Assembly (NCBI GenBank): GCA_945917985.1
Contig: CAMEIH010000020.1
Location: 1 to 42,927, forward strand
Direction of reading: 5' to 3'
Source of the DNA: an uncultured Clostridium sp.
GTDB lineage: Bacteria; Bacillota; Clostridia; Lachnospirales; Lachnospiraceae
DNA: 42,927 nucleotides
Under the pieces are notes generated by a model. That model was given only the letters and a program-made list of their open reading frames with translations, was not told where the DNA came from and ran no database searches. The first letter of the stretch is position 1. Each line of letters opens with the position of its first letter. Of this stretch, positions 26,046 through 34,067 are shown piece by piece. Position numbers and translations under genes: made by a program.

Positions 26046-26714
26046 ATGTACATTTTAGCACCGTCTCTGCTGGCAGCAGATTTTACCATATTGGGAGAAC
26101 AGATAAAAGAAACGCAGGAATGTGGAGCAGAGTATCTGCATATCGATGTGATGGACGGAGTTTTTGTCCCCAGTATTTCTTTCGGAATGCCTCTTATTTC
26201 TTCTATCAGAGGAGCCAGCAGACAGTTTTTTGATGTACATTTGATGATTGTGAATCCAATACGTTATATTAAAGAATTTGCGGAATGTGGTGCCGATGGC
26301 ATCACATTCCATTTAGAAGCCGTAGAAAATGTGAATGCGGTGATTGACAAGATACATGAATATCATTTGAAAGCAGGTATCTCCATCAAACCGGGAACAC
26401 CGGTGGAAGCTGTATATCCTTATCTTTCCAAGGTGGAGATGATTCTGATCATGAGCGTGGAACCGGGATTTGGCGGACAGGTCTTCATGGAAGAGGCTTA
26501 CGGCAGAATCAGCCAGCTTAGGGAATATCTGGACACGAATTATCCGGATGTGAAGATAGAGGTAGATGGCGGTATCGGCAAGAAAAATGTGAGAGAAGTA
26601 ATTCAGGCGGGAGCAGATATCTGTGTGGCTGGCTCCGCCGTTTTTAAAAAGCGCAGTATCAGTGAGAATATTTCCCACTTTATGGAAGCGTTTCATGAAT
26701 GTGACAGGAAGTAA
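26046..26714 (+). CDS. rpe: Ribulose-phosphate 3-epimerase
   Basis: A 222-residue TIM-barrel enzyme that interconverts ribulose-5-phosphate and xylulose-5-phosphate, supplying the transketolase encoded just upstream. Motifs: APSLLAADF at the N terminus, HIDVMDGVFVP, DVHLMI, MSVEPGFGGQ and EVDGGI, which carry the metal-binding histidines and aspartates. It follows the transketolase genes by 21 bases in one operon. Confidence 0.95.
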   Translation: MYILAPSLLAADFTILGEQIKETQECGAEYLHIDVMDGVFVPSISFGMPLISSIRGASRQFFDVHLMIVNPIRYIKEFAECGADGITFHLEAVENVNAVIDKIHEYHLKAGISIKPGTPVEAVYPYLSKVEMILIMSVEPGFGGQVFMEEAYGRISQLREYLDTNYPDVKIEVDGGIGKKNVREVIQAGADICVAGSAVFKKRSISENISHFMEAFHECDRK

Positions 26715-26722
26715 AAGCAGTT

Positions 26723-27595
26723 ATGGAGAAATTAGGAAGAAATGACCACTGCTGGTGCGGCAGCGGCAAAAAATATAAAAATTGTCATATGGCAATGGAT
26801 GAAAAGATCCATCATTATGAGCTTGAGGGACATATGGTTCCTACTCATGATATGTTAAAGACCAGGGAGCAGATCGAGGGTATTAAAGAGAGCAGTGTGA
26901 TTAACATTGCTGTGTTGGATGAAGTGGCGAAGACGATCGGCCCCGGGGTCAGCACAGAAGAGATTGATAAGCTGGTCTATGATGTGACTACCCGTATGGG
27001 AGGCATTCCGGCACCTTTAAATTATGAGGGATTTCCGAAGAGTGTCTGTACCTCCATCAATGAGGTAGTGTGTCACGGGATTCCTTCCCCTGACAGGATT
27101 TTGCAGGAGGGGGATATCGTCAATGTGGATGTATCCACGATCTACAAAGGATACTTTTCTGACTCCTCCAGAATGTTTTGCATCGGTAAAGTGAGTGAAG
27201 AGAGGGAGAAGCTTGTACGGGTTACCAAAGAGTGTGTGGAGCTTGGACTTGAGCAGGTGAAACCCTGGAATTTTCTCGGAGATATGGCACAGGTTATCAA
27301 TGACCATGCCAAGGCAAACGGTTACAGTATTGTGGTGGATATTGGCGGTCACGGTGTTGGTCTCGAATTTCATGAGGAGCCCTTTGTCAGTTATGTTACC
27401 AAGGCAGGTACGGAGATGCTGATGGTTCCCGGAATGGTATTTACCATTGAACCCATGGTGAATGCGGGTACCTGTGAGATTTATATCGATGATAAGGATG
27501 GCTGGACCGTGTACACGGAGGATGGCAAGGATTCCGCACAGTGGGAAGTTACGGTAGCTGTGACGGAGGATGGGTATGAGATCCTAACATATTGA
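26723..27595 (+). CDS. map: Methionine aminopeptidase type I with N-terminal SEC-C zinc motif
   Basis: The 290-residue enzyme removes the initiator methionine from new proteins. Residues 5-22 form a SEC-C zinc-binding motif (NDHCWCGSGKKYKNCH), thought to place it on the ribosome or SecA. The pita-bread domain follows with the metal ligands in NVDVSTIYKGYFSDSSR, GHGVGLEFHEEP, FTIEPM and QWEVTVAV. It lies eight bases after rpe, with only a weak ribosome site, so coupling is likely. Confidence 0.95.
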   Translation: MEKLGRNDHCWCGSGKKYKNCHMAMDEKIHHYELEGHMVPTHDMLKTREQIEGIKESSVINIAVLDEVAKTIGPGVSTEEIDKLVYDVTTRMGGIPAPLNYEGFPKSVCTSINEVVCHGIPSPDRILQEGDIVNVDVSTIYKGYFSDSSRMFCIGKVSEEREKLVRVTKECVELGLEQVKPWNFLGDMAQVINDHAKANGYSIVVDIGGHGVGLEFHEEPFVSYVTKAGTEMLMVPGMVFTIEPMVNAGTCEIYIDDKDGWTVYTEDGKDSAQWEVTVAVTEDGYEILTY

Positions 27596-27621
27596 TATTT
27601 GCAGTATGATATGGTGTTGCA

Positions 27622-27765
27622 CTATAAAAAATCAATGCACAGCTCATGTGCACGAAGCGCTTCAATGAGCCTCAAAGATAAAAACGTGTTCAGCAGAGGC
27701 TTTCACGTTTTTAAGAGTCTCATTTACGCCGTGCCCAAAATCGCTGTGGATTGATTTTTTTATAG
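27622..27765. repeat. 144-bp imperfect palindrome (long hairpin element)
   Basis: Outer arms 27622-27643 and 27743-27765 pair almost fully (CTATAAAAAATCAATGCACAGC against the complement of GCTGTGGATTGATTTTTTTATAG written in two parts). Inner arms pair AATGAG with CTCATT (27664 and 27719) and AAAAACGTG with CACGTTTTT (27680 and 27704), around a 15-base loop. It fills most of the gap between map and the nucleoside phosphorylase gene. It may be a MITE-like insertion or a structured RNA; the T-run in the right arm could also end the map transcript. Confidence 0.7.
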
Positions 27766-27789
27766 GCGACGCATATAAGGAGAAATAAT

Positions 27790-28560
27790 ATGATAAACAC
27801 GACCTTTGATGAACATACAAAGCCATTGATTAGACCGGAAGCTTTTTACGGAAATCATGAAAAAATATGTGATGTTTGTGTCATTACCTTTTCCTATAAA
27901 GTGGTGGAGTGGGCACTTTCAAATCTGCCCTGTATACAGGTAGCTGAAATCGGATGCTGTAATGGAAACCATCCTATTTATCTGACAGAATGGAAAGGGA
28001 TAAAGGTTGCTTTTTATATGTCACTTGTTTCTTCTTCCGCAGCATCAACCTGTCTGGAAGAGGCTCATTGTCTGACCGGATGTGACAGATATATCCTGTT
28101 TGGTTCCTGTGGAAGCCTTGATGCCGGGAAGACAAGCGGAAAGCTAATCATTCCTACCCATGCTTATCGGGATGAGGGACTTTCCTATCATTACTTGGCA
28201 GCAGATGAGTATATAGAGATGGAGCATTGGCAGGAAGTTGCCAAATTTTTTGAAATAGAAAAGATACCATATGTGACAGGACGCACATGGACCACAGATG
28301 CCATTTATCGGGAAACGGAAGGAAAAGCAGAAAAACTGAGGAAAGAGGGCTGTATTGCAGTTGAGATGGAATGTGCAGGCGTTTAGGCAGTCTGCATTTA
28401 TCATAAACTGCATTTGTATGACTTCCTATTTGCCAGCGATTGTCTTGATACAAATGAATGGCACAATGAGCTTTTAGGGAGCGATGCAGAGTGGGATATG
28501 CAGATTAAGTGCTTTGTCCTGGCTATGGATATGGCAGCATCGGAGGAGAAAATTTTATGA
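27790..28560 (+). pseudogene. Nucleoside phosphorylase-like gene with an in-frame TAG at codon 199
   Basis: The frame encodes a PNP/UDP phosphorylase-fold protein: YLTEWKGIKVAF, YILFGSCGSLDAG (phosphate and nucleoside site), TDAIYRET and VEMECAGV. After AGV the frame meets TAG (28384-28386), then continues for another 57 codons with good family-like sequence (AVCIYHKL, DFLFASDCLD) to a TGA at 28560. Relatives usually have glutamine at the stop position, so one C-to-T change (CAG to TAG) explains the break. The intact protein would be about 256 residues and cleave purine nucleosides. It could be a recent mutation, a base error or a suppressed stop. Confidence 0.8.
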
Positions 28561-29105
28561 ATTCCGTGTTAAAGAAAGTATTACCGGTTGTTTTGTTAAT
28601 ATGGCCCTATTTGTTTTTTGCCGGTTTTTTGATTGGTCAAGATAATGAGACTTTGTTTTCAGCATTCTTTTTGATTTATCTTGTGATGACGGCAGTTGTC
28701 TATATTTTAAACATTATCAATGCATGGATCTATAAAGGCGAGGATGATTGTTACAGGCTGGCTTTTTTTGATATGCTGATCAAGCTTTTACATATTCCCT
28801 TTTATCTGTTGGTATTCCTCGTTGGGGTGCTCATGTTTATGGCGATGGTGGTTCCTGCCCTTGTGTTTGTAAGTCCATTTATAATATTTATGCTGTTTGT
28901 GGTAGATCTGCTTTTGATGATAACCTCATCCATGTATGGAGTAAGTGCACTGGTTAAGGCAGTGAGGCAGGGAAAAGTGACAAAGAAGTATGCGGTGGTG
29001 CATGGAATTTTACATTTCCTGTTTGTGACGGACGTGATCAGTGCAATTTGTGTGTTTGTTAAAATGTCTGCTGCCAGGAGAAAAGAAAAATCAAATCTTA
29101 CATAA
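28557..29105 (+). CDS. Small integral membrane protein, unknown function
   Basis: A 182-residue protein with four or five hydrophobic helices, short basic loops (KAVRQGKVTKK) and a basic C terminus. ATG 28557 overlaps the natural stop of the phosphorylase gene as ATGA and lies eight bases after GGAGGAG, which indicates that the two genes are meant to be translated together. I do not recognise the family with confidence. Confidence 0.75.
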   Translation: MNSVLKKVLPVVLLIWPYLFFAGFLIGQDNETLFSAFFLIYLVMTAVVYILNIINAWIYKGEDDCYRLAFFDMLIKLLHIPFYLLVFLVGVLMFMAMVVPALVFVSPFIIFMLFVVDLLLMITSSMYGVSALVKAVRQGKVTKKYAVVHGILHFLFVTDVISAICVFVKMSAARRKEKSNLT

Positions 29106-29108
29106 TTC

Positions 29109-29136
29109 TAAAAGGGGTCGAATTCGACCCCTTTTA
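29109..29136. terminator. Bidirectional terminator, perfect 28-bp palindrome
   Basis: TAAAAGGGGTCG, AATT, CGACCCCTTTTA form a perfect palindrome with A-tract and T-tract edges. It lies between the membrane protein gene and the convergent tyrS and can stop both transcripts. Confidence 0.9.
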
Positions 29137-29157
29137 AAGGCAAATCATTGTGGAGTT

Positions 29158-30387
29158 TTATAGAATGAGTTTTACAAACCGCTTCTTGCCAAGTTTAAGC
29201 ACATCTCCGTTTTTGACAGGTGTGTCCGGTGCACTTATTTTTACGCCGTTGAGAGAAACACCTCCCTGTGAAAGCAAACGTCGCAGTTCGCTGTTGCTGG
29301 ATATGATTCCGTCTTTTACGAGAAAAGGAGCAGCTTCCTGTAAAATGCTTTTTTCTGCAATTATATTTAGGACGGGAATATCCTGCGGGATCTCTTTTCT
29401 GGTAAATGCCTGGCTAAAGTATGTTTCTGCAGCCTCGGTTTCTTCCCGTGAGTGGTACAGAGCGGTTATGGTGCGAGCAAGCATGAGTTTATAATCTTTG
29501 GGATTTGCACCATTTCTTAAAGCTTCTTTCACTGCATCAAGCTCTTCGGGGAAAATATCTGTTGCAAGTTCAAAGTATCTGATGATCAGTGCATCCGGCA
29601 CCTCCATAACTTTTTTGAACATAACCTTTGCATCCTCCTGTACACCAATGTAGTTGCCAAGGCTCTTGCTCATCTTTTCCACACCGTCAAGTCCCTCCAG
29701 AATCGGCATAAACAAGGCGGCCTGAGGTTCCATACAGAAGTCCTTTTGCAGGGAGCGTCCCATCAGGATATTAAAGGTCTGATCGCTGCCTCCAAGCTCA
29801 ATGTCTGCCTGAATCGCAACGGAATCGTAAGCCTGCATCAGAGGATAAAAGAATTCATGCAGACCGATAGGGATGTTGTGAGTGTAACGGTTTTGAAAAT
29901 CATCGCGCTCCAGCATGCGCGCCACAGTAACGGTTGATGCTATTTTCAGGATATCTTCCAGATTCAAAAGCTCCAGCCACTCACCGTTGTAGCGCACCTG
30001 TGTCTTCTCGCGGTCAAGTATTTTAAAAATCTGCTCTTGGTAGGTTTGGGCATTGAGCAGGACTTCGCGGTTGGTGAGAGCTTTTCTGCCTTTTGATTTA
30101 CCGGTGGGATCTCCGATCCGTCCTGTAAAATCACCGATAATAATGATGATCTGATGTCCCAGATCCTGCATTTGTTTTAGCTTGCGCAGAACAACTGCAT
30201 GACCGAGATGAATATCCGGCGCACTGGGATCCAGCCCCAGCTTCACGTTAAGCGGGTTTCCGGTCTTGATGGAACGAGCAAGTTTTACCCGTAACTCCTC
30301 CTCACCGATCAGTGCAGATGCACCTTTTAGGATAATCCTCATCTGCCTTTCCACTTCCTGTTTTACTGCTTTTTCATTGATTGCCAT
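29158..30387 (-). CDS. tyrS: Tyrosyl-tRNA synthetase
   Basis: The 409-residue class I enzyme charges tRNA-Tyr. It shows the HIGH-type motif (DIHLGH), the KMSKS loop (KMSKSLGN) and a C-terminal S4 RNA-binding domain (LRRLLSQGGVSLNG, then GDVLKLGKKRF). The HLGH variant suggests the TyrZ-like branch. The start is ATG at 30387, eight bases after AAGGAGG; an in-frame extension of 11 codons upstream has no ribosome site. Its transcript begins with a T-box leader. Confidence 0.95.
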   Translation of the reverse strand: MAINEKAVKQEVERQMRIILKGASALIGEEELRVKLARSIKTGNPLNVKLGLDPSAPDIHLGHAVVLRKLKQMQDLGHQIIIIIGDFTGRIGDPTGKSKGRKALTNREVLLNAQTYQEQIFKILDREKTQVRYNGEWLELLNLEDILKIASTVTVARMLERDDFQNRYTHNIPIGLHEFFYPLMQAYDSVAIQADIELGGSDQTFNILMGRSLQKDFCMEPQAALFMPILEGLDGVEKMSKSLGNYIGVQEDAKVMFKKVMEVPDALIIRYFELATDIFPEELDAVKEALRNGANPKDYKLMLARTITALYHSREETEAAETYFSQAFTRKEIPQDIPVLNIIAEKSILQEAAPFLVKDGIISSNSELRRLLSQGGVSLNGVKISAPDTPVKNGDVLKLGKKRFVKLIL

Positions 30388-30464
30388 TTGATTTTCCTCC
30401 TTATATTTTTGATATGGCAACGATCAGCAAGACAACCAATGAAATCAAATAAATAGGGGCTGTA

Positions 30465-30501
30465 ATAAAAAAGGCTTCCGTCCTTCAATAGGACGAAAGC
30501 C
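30465..30501 (-). terminator. T-box leader terminator upstream of tyrS
   Basis: An 11-bp stem (GGCTTTCGTCC, loop TATTGAA, GGACGGAAGCC, with one G-T pair) followed by a T-run on the minus strand. It competes with the antiterminator formed by the T-box sequence just upstream. Confidence 0.9.
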
Positions 30502-30771
30502 ATACTTTCGTGTTACCACCTAATGTTTATAAACAGCTCACGCTGTTTACCTCTTCGAGTACGCCCGGTTAAAGGGATATACTCTAGCACGTTAACGGGT
30601 GCAGGAACCGTCGCAGCCTACTGGACATAGGTCATTCGGTGCGAAGCTCAAAGATGTATTCACATAAAGCTTCCCATGCGCCTCTCATCAACCGGCAGCT
30701 TTCTGTATGTTTCCCTCTATGCTACTTCTTCTTATCATTGCTTTTCTTAACTGATCGTTTGTGTGAAATTA
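30502..30771 (-). promoter_or_regulatory. Tyrosine T-box riboswitch leader
   Basis: Read on the minus strand, the leader contains an AGTA-type motif (GAAGTAGCA), GGTTGATGAGAGG, a specifier region GTGAATACATC, and the conserved T-box AGGTGGTAACACG at 30510-30522, followed by the terminator. The specifier codon is best read as UAC (complement of 30656-30658), tyrosine, which matches tyrS. Uncharged tRNA-Tyr would bind and prevent termination. Confidence 0.92.
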
Positions 30772-30777
30772 GTAGTT

Positions 30778-30806
30778 ATTATAATCAAGTACAGTTTTTC
30801 TGTCAA
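30778..30806 (-). promoter_or_regulatory. Consensus sigma-A promoter of the tyrS T-box transcript
   Basis: On the minus strand TTGACA (30801-30806) and TATAAT (30778-30783) are perfect and 17 bases apart, placing the transcript start near 30771, just ahead of the T-box stem I. Confidence 0.9.
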
Positions 30807-30898
30807 GAAAGAATATTTTTTGTTCTTTTTGCTAATCTTTTTGTGATTATTTGTATGCCTTATGGGGATTATGGGCAGGAGAACTTATTTTGCCATCA

Positions 30899-31133
30899 TA
30901 TACCCTTCTCCGGACGTTTCACTATGTGGATGAGGGTATTTCAAGCGGTTTCCCTTTCATATACCCTCGCAAACAGACGATTGGTTTCTTGTTTAACTTT
31001 ATATACGCTCTTTCAGGTGCTTCATGGCTTACACGAGGGTATAGGCATCCCCTTCTGCACTCTCATACCCTTCCCTATAGCTTCGAGACTTTTCCCGAGG
31101 GTACAGCAAGTACCGCTGGCTTCATATACCCTC
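30899..31133. repeat. Cluster of GAGGGTAT/ATACCCTC hairpin repeats
   Basis: Three units of 37-38 bases have the form GAGGGTA(T/C), about 21 bases, ATACCCT(C/T): 30932-30968, 31035-31072 and 31097-31133. A fourth half-site (ATACCCTT at 30900-30907) pairs with the GAGGGTAT of the first unit as well. Inner sequences differ. The cluster fills the non-coding gap between the tyrS promoter and the arsR promoter (30807-31193). Frames across it do not look like proteins. Not a CRISPR: the spacing is uneven and repeats are short. Confidence 0.7.
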
Positions 31134-31193
31134 GTTTGGCGGAATTTGTTTACGATATAAGAACAAGAAATAATGGAAAGGCGATGAAAAAGC

Positions 31194-31247
31194 TTGACAA
31201 TTGAACAAACATTCAACTATAATATAAACAGTTGAACAATTATTCAA
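31194..31247 (+). promoter_or_regulatory. Promoter with twin ArsR/SmtB-type dyad operators
   Basis: TTGACA (31194-31199) and TATAAT (31218-31223) are perfect with 18-base spacing. Two copies of TTGAAC-N5-ATTCAA-like dyads lie at 31201-31216 (between -35 and -10) and 31232-31247 (just after the start), where a bound repressor would block RNA polymerase. This is the layout of autoregulated metal-sensor genes. Confidence 0.85.
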
Positions 31248-31264
31248 TTATAAGAGGTGAATAA

Positions 31265-31630
31265 ATGGCTAAAAATGAATTTATATGTGACTGCAATGCA
31301 ATAAATGAGAAGCTTGTACTTGAAACGAAAGAAAAAATGCTTTCTGAAGAATTATATTGTAATATCGCCGGATTTTTTAAAATAGTTGGAGATCCAACCA
31401 GATGTAAGATTATATCAGCTTTACAAAACAGCGAAATGTGTGTGTGCGATTTGGCAAATGTCCTTGGGATGTCTAAATCGTCTATTTCTCATCAGCTTAG
31501 CAAGATGAAAGACAGAGGAATAGTTAGAAAACGTAAATCAGGAAAAGAGGTTTATTATTCACTTGATGATGAGCATGTGGCAGAACTCTTTTCGATTACT
31601 GTGGAGCATATATCCCATACTCACATATAA
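31265..31630 (+). CDS. ArsR/SmtB family metal-sensing repressor, CadC-like
   Basis: This 121-residue winged-helix repressor has cysteines C8 and C10 in an N-terminal CDC and C59 and C61 in MCVCDLANVLG, the DNA-recognition-side ELCVCDL-type motif. The set closely parallels the Cd/Pb-binding cysteines of staphylococcal CadC (C7, C11, C58, C60). Recognition helix: SKSSISHQLSKMKD. Metal binding should release it from its own dyad operator. AGAGGTG precedes the ATG. Unlike CadC it is not followed by a P-type ATPase, but by a methyltransferase-like membrane protein and a hydrolase. Confidence 0.9.
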   Translation: MAKNEFICDCNAINEKLVLETKEKMLSEELYCNIAGFFKIVGDPTRCKIISALQNSEMCVCDLANVLGMSKSSISHQLSKMKDRGIVRKRKSGKEVYYSLDDEHVAELFSITVEHISHTHI

Positions 31631-31679
31631 AACGGAGGCAATCAGAGTGCTTTTTCAAAAGTATTGAGGTTGAAGAAAG

Positions 31680-32174
31680 ATGGAAAATAAAAAAGACCAT
31701 TTACCATTATTTGGTGTTGGACCGGCAATTGTATTTGGACAGTTTGGAATGACGGGAATCGCTATTGGATTCTCCTATGCTTTTGATTGGAACTATTTAC
31801 AGTTTGAGAAATTCAATATTCCTTTAAAAGCAATAGGTTGTATCTTTATCCTTTTGGGATTTTATCTTGATTATAGTGCAAAACAAAAGTCGAAACTGTT
31901 TGAGCATGTTGCTGAAAATAATCTTATCACAGATGGTGTTTATTGTATTGTAAGAAATCCTGTTTATAGCGGGGCGCTGCTTATATGTATTGGAGCAGTC
32001 TGTATTACGAATAAACTGTTCTTGTTTGGCATAGTAGCCGTTTGCTGGATTTATATGACAATATTTCTGATAAACACAGAAGAAAAGTGGCTGAGGAATT
32101 TGTACGGCCAGGAATACATTGATTATTGTAAAAATGTGAATCGCTGTATGCCGTGGTTTCCGAGAAAAAAGTGA
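31680..32174 (+). CDS. Isoprenylcysteine carboxyl methyltransferase (ICMT/PEMT) family membrane protein
   Basis: The 164-residue protein has four hydrophobic helices and the C-terminal cofactor region of ICMT/PEMT methyltransferases: DGVYCIVRNPVYSGALL (the G-x-Y-x-x-x-R-x-P-x-Y-x-G pattern) and EEKWLRNLYGQEYIDYCKNV. These enzymes methylate small or lipid substrates with S-adenosylmethionine at the membrane. The bacterial substrate is unknown. It lies 49 bases after arsR in the same operon; the family occurs now and then near metal resistance genes. Confidence 0.82.
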   Translation: MENKKDHLPLFGVGPAIVFGQFGMTGIAIGFSYAFDWNYLQFEKFNIPLKAIGCIFILLGFYLDYSAKQKSKLFEHVAENNLITDGVYCIVRNPVYSGALLICIGAVCITNKLFLFGIVAVCWIYMTIFLINTEEKWLRNLYGQEYIDYCKNVNRCMPWFPRKK

Positions 32175-32197
32175 TTTGTTAATCAGGGGAGTAAAAG

Positions 32198-33100
32198 ATG
32201 AAGGAAATCATTTGTACAACAGAGAAGGAAGGATTTAAGGCACATTACTATCCGGGCAGCAGGGACAAGGATAAGGCAATTATTGCAGTGGGCGGAGCTT
32301 CCTGCAATGAGAAAACCAGCATTGCAATGTCAGAGTATATCAGAAAAGAAGGATACAATGTGCTTGTTTTGGAATTTTACTTTTGGAGAGGACTATCAAA
32401 AAATTTGGCATCCATTCCTGTGGATTATGTAGAAAAAGCTGTCAAGTGGTTAAAGGAAACGCAAGGCATAGAGAAAATCGCTATGACAGGTGTATCGACC
32501 GGAGCGGGATATACACTTCTATGTGCATCGCTTATTCCGGAGATTACATGCGTAATTCCGGTAGTTCCCTATGACTATGTCATGGAAGGAACTTCCTCAG
32601 ATAACAAAAGGCTTCACTGCTCAGTATATACCTGGCATGGGGAGGATATTCCATATACGGAGTGCCCGCTGCTGGATAAAGGTATGCTGAACTGGTTTAA
32701 AATGGCAATAGAAACAAAAGGGTATGGAATTAGAAGATTTATGAGATTCGGTTATGACTATATGTCAAAGTCACTGAATCCGGAATCCCGAATCAAAGTT
32801 GAAAACATGAACGCAGATGTACTATTGCTTGCGATAAAAGATGATGATTGCTGGCCGTCTGACATCGCTGTTTCCAGAATGTTGAAAGTATTTGAGGAAG
32901 CGAAGTATTCACATAGAGTAAAATCACATATTTATGAAAAGGGAAGCCATTTATTAGCAGATGGAATGGACAGTATGGGAAAAGTAAAAAAGATCCTTTT
33001 AAAAAATATTATGCCTGCAGAAAAGAAATATCCGAAAGAATGTGAAGAGGCAAGAAAGGACAGTTTCAAACGAATAACAGAGTTTATTGAGGAGTGGTGA
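32198..33100 (+). CDS. Alpha/beta hydrolase of the BAAT C-terminal (acyl-CoA thioester hydrolase-like) type
   Basis: A 300-residue cytoplasmic protein with the alpha/beta-hydrolase core: nucleophile elbow GVSTGAGYT (serine near residue 98), acid in AIKDDDCWPSD and catalytic histidine in EKGSHLLADG. The arrangement is that of bile-acid-CoA:amino acid N-acyltransferase C-terminal domains found in many bacterial hydrolases. Substrate unknown. It follows the methyltransferase by 23 bases, GGGGAG giving its ribosome site. Confidence 0.82.
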   Translation: MKEIICTTEKEGFKAHYYPGSRDKDKAIIAVGGASCNEKTSIAMSEYIRKEGYNVLVLEFYFWRGLSKNLASIPVDYVEKAVKWLKETQGIEKIAMTGVSTGAGYTLLCASLIPEITCVIPVVPYDYVMEGTSSDNKRLHCSVYTWHGEDIPYTECPLLDKGMLNWFKMAIETKGYGIRRFMRFGYDYMSKSLNPESRIKVENMNADVLLLAIKDDDCWPSDIAVSRMLKVFEEAKYSHRVKSHIYEKGSHLLADGMDSMGKVKKILLKNIMPAEKKYPKECEEARKDSFKRITEFIEEW

Positions 33101-33105
33101 GAATA

Positions 33106-33720
33106 ATGATTACAATAACAATGATATTATCAATAATTGGACATATATTATGTGGAGTATCAGATTGTTTGCTCTGCTATTCGAGAAAAGGACGACTTAA
33201 TCTGAAAGAGATTGAAGATCCTGACAAAATGTCTGCTGTGTTTGAAGATATGCCGTTATCATTTCCATTGATATCCATGTTACTTGGAACACTGGCAATA
33301 ACAATATTTAGCCTTGGTTATTTTTCATTATGCGATTGGATGAGTGGTTTTTCGAAAGTGGCTTCAAGTATAATGTTTGTTTCAGCAGTTATATTCCTGA
33401 TTCCAATAGTAACGCACCATATTTTTTGCGGAATTATGGAATGGATTTATATAAGGTTTGGGAGAACAAATGCTGCAAGAGTAGCTGTTTTGGAATTACA
33501 AAATAAAACTATTGTAACAATGTTTGTTGGATATTTGGGATTACTTGTGTATGTAATCACACTATTTGTTATGGTTGTGACTGGGAAAACAAGTCTTCCA
33601 GAGTGGGCATGTATTTTTAATACACTCGTGATGATGTTAGCGTTATTGCCAACAAAACTTCCTGCAAAAGGAAATGTTGCCGGTGCAATCATGTTTTTAG
33701 GATTATTGTTGTTTATTTGA
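33106..33720 (+). CDS. Membrane protein of the arsR operon, unknown function
   Basis: About 204 residues with six hydrophobic helices and conserved-looking polar residues inside the membrane (THHIFCGIMEW). ATG 33106 is chosen, five bases after the hydrolase stop; the in-frame GTGs at 33094 and 33097 are also possible because GAGGAG lies right before them. I do not recognise the family with certainty. It is the last gene of the metal-sensor operon; no clear terminator follows. Confidence 0.7.
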   Translation: MITITMILSIIGHILCGVSDCLLCYSRKGRLNLKEIEDPDKMSAVFEDMPLSFPLISMLLGTLAITIFSLGYFSLCDWMSGFSKVASSIMFVSAVIFLIPIVTHHIFCGIMEWIYIRFGRTNAARVAVLELQNKTIVTMFVGYLGLLVYVITLFVMVVTGKTSLPEWACIFNTLVMMLALLPTKLPAKGNVAGAIMFLGLLLFI

Positions 33721-34067
33721 ATTTATCTATTGTAAAAAATATGTGGTTGAATAGTGCAGATAATCTTTCAATAGATGAATAAACTGTATTCCTTGAAAGT
33801 GCCTGACACGGAACAGATATAATTGGCAGGAAGGATAAGTGATGACGCGTTTTATTTTTTTATATGTCGCTGCTTCGTAGCAGAAGGAAAAATACTAAAC
33901 TAAATTTTTCCTTTAAAAGGAACCTGACAGATTCCAGTTTTTGAAACTGGAGAAATCGGGATTTAAATGGATGAACAATTACCTTATTCTTTATATGAAC
34001 TTGAATGTAACCATTGAATTTACAACAAAATTCTGATATGATAATTGATGAAATGGAGGTGCTTGCA
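33721..34067. other. Non-coding AT-rich gap before the Rrf2 gene
   Basis: No credible gene is seen. It contains short hairpins (CTGCT-TCGT-AGCAG near 33870 and CCAGTTT-TTG-AAACTGG at 33934-33950), a 16-codon frame at 33967 that ends at once, and a plausible Rrf2 promoter (TTGAAT near 34015 with TATGAT downstream). It may hold the debris of a lost gene, but no family can be named. Confidence 0.5.

Noticed and set aside
28384-28386. TAG read as pyrrolysine
   Set aside because: No pyl genes or methylamine methyltransferase are in the window, and a single CAG to TAG change at a usual glutamine is simpler.
30899-31133. CRISPR array
   Set aside because: Repeat units share only 8-base inverted ends, are unevenly spaced, and no cas genes are present.
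30639-31160. A 173-codon open frame on the plus strand
   Set aside because: It runs over the antisense of the T-box leader and the hairpin cluster, has no ribosome site, and reads as low-quality cysteine/phenylalanine-rich sequence; the regulatory explanation is far better.
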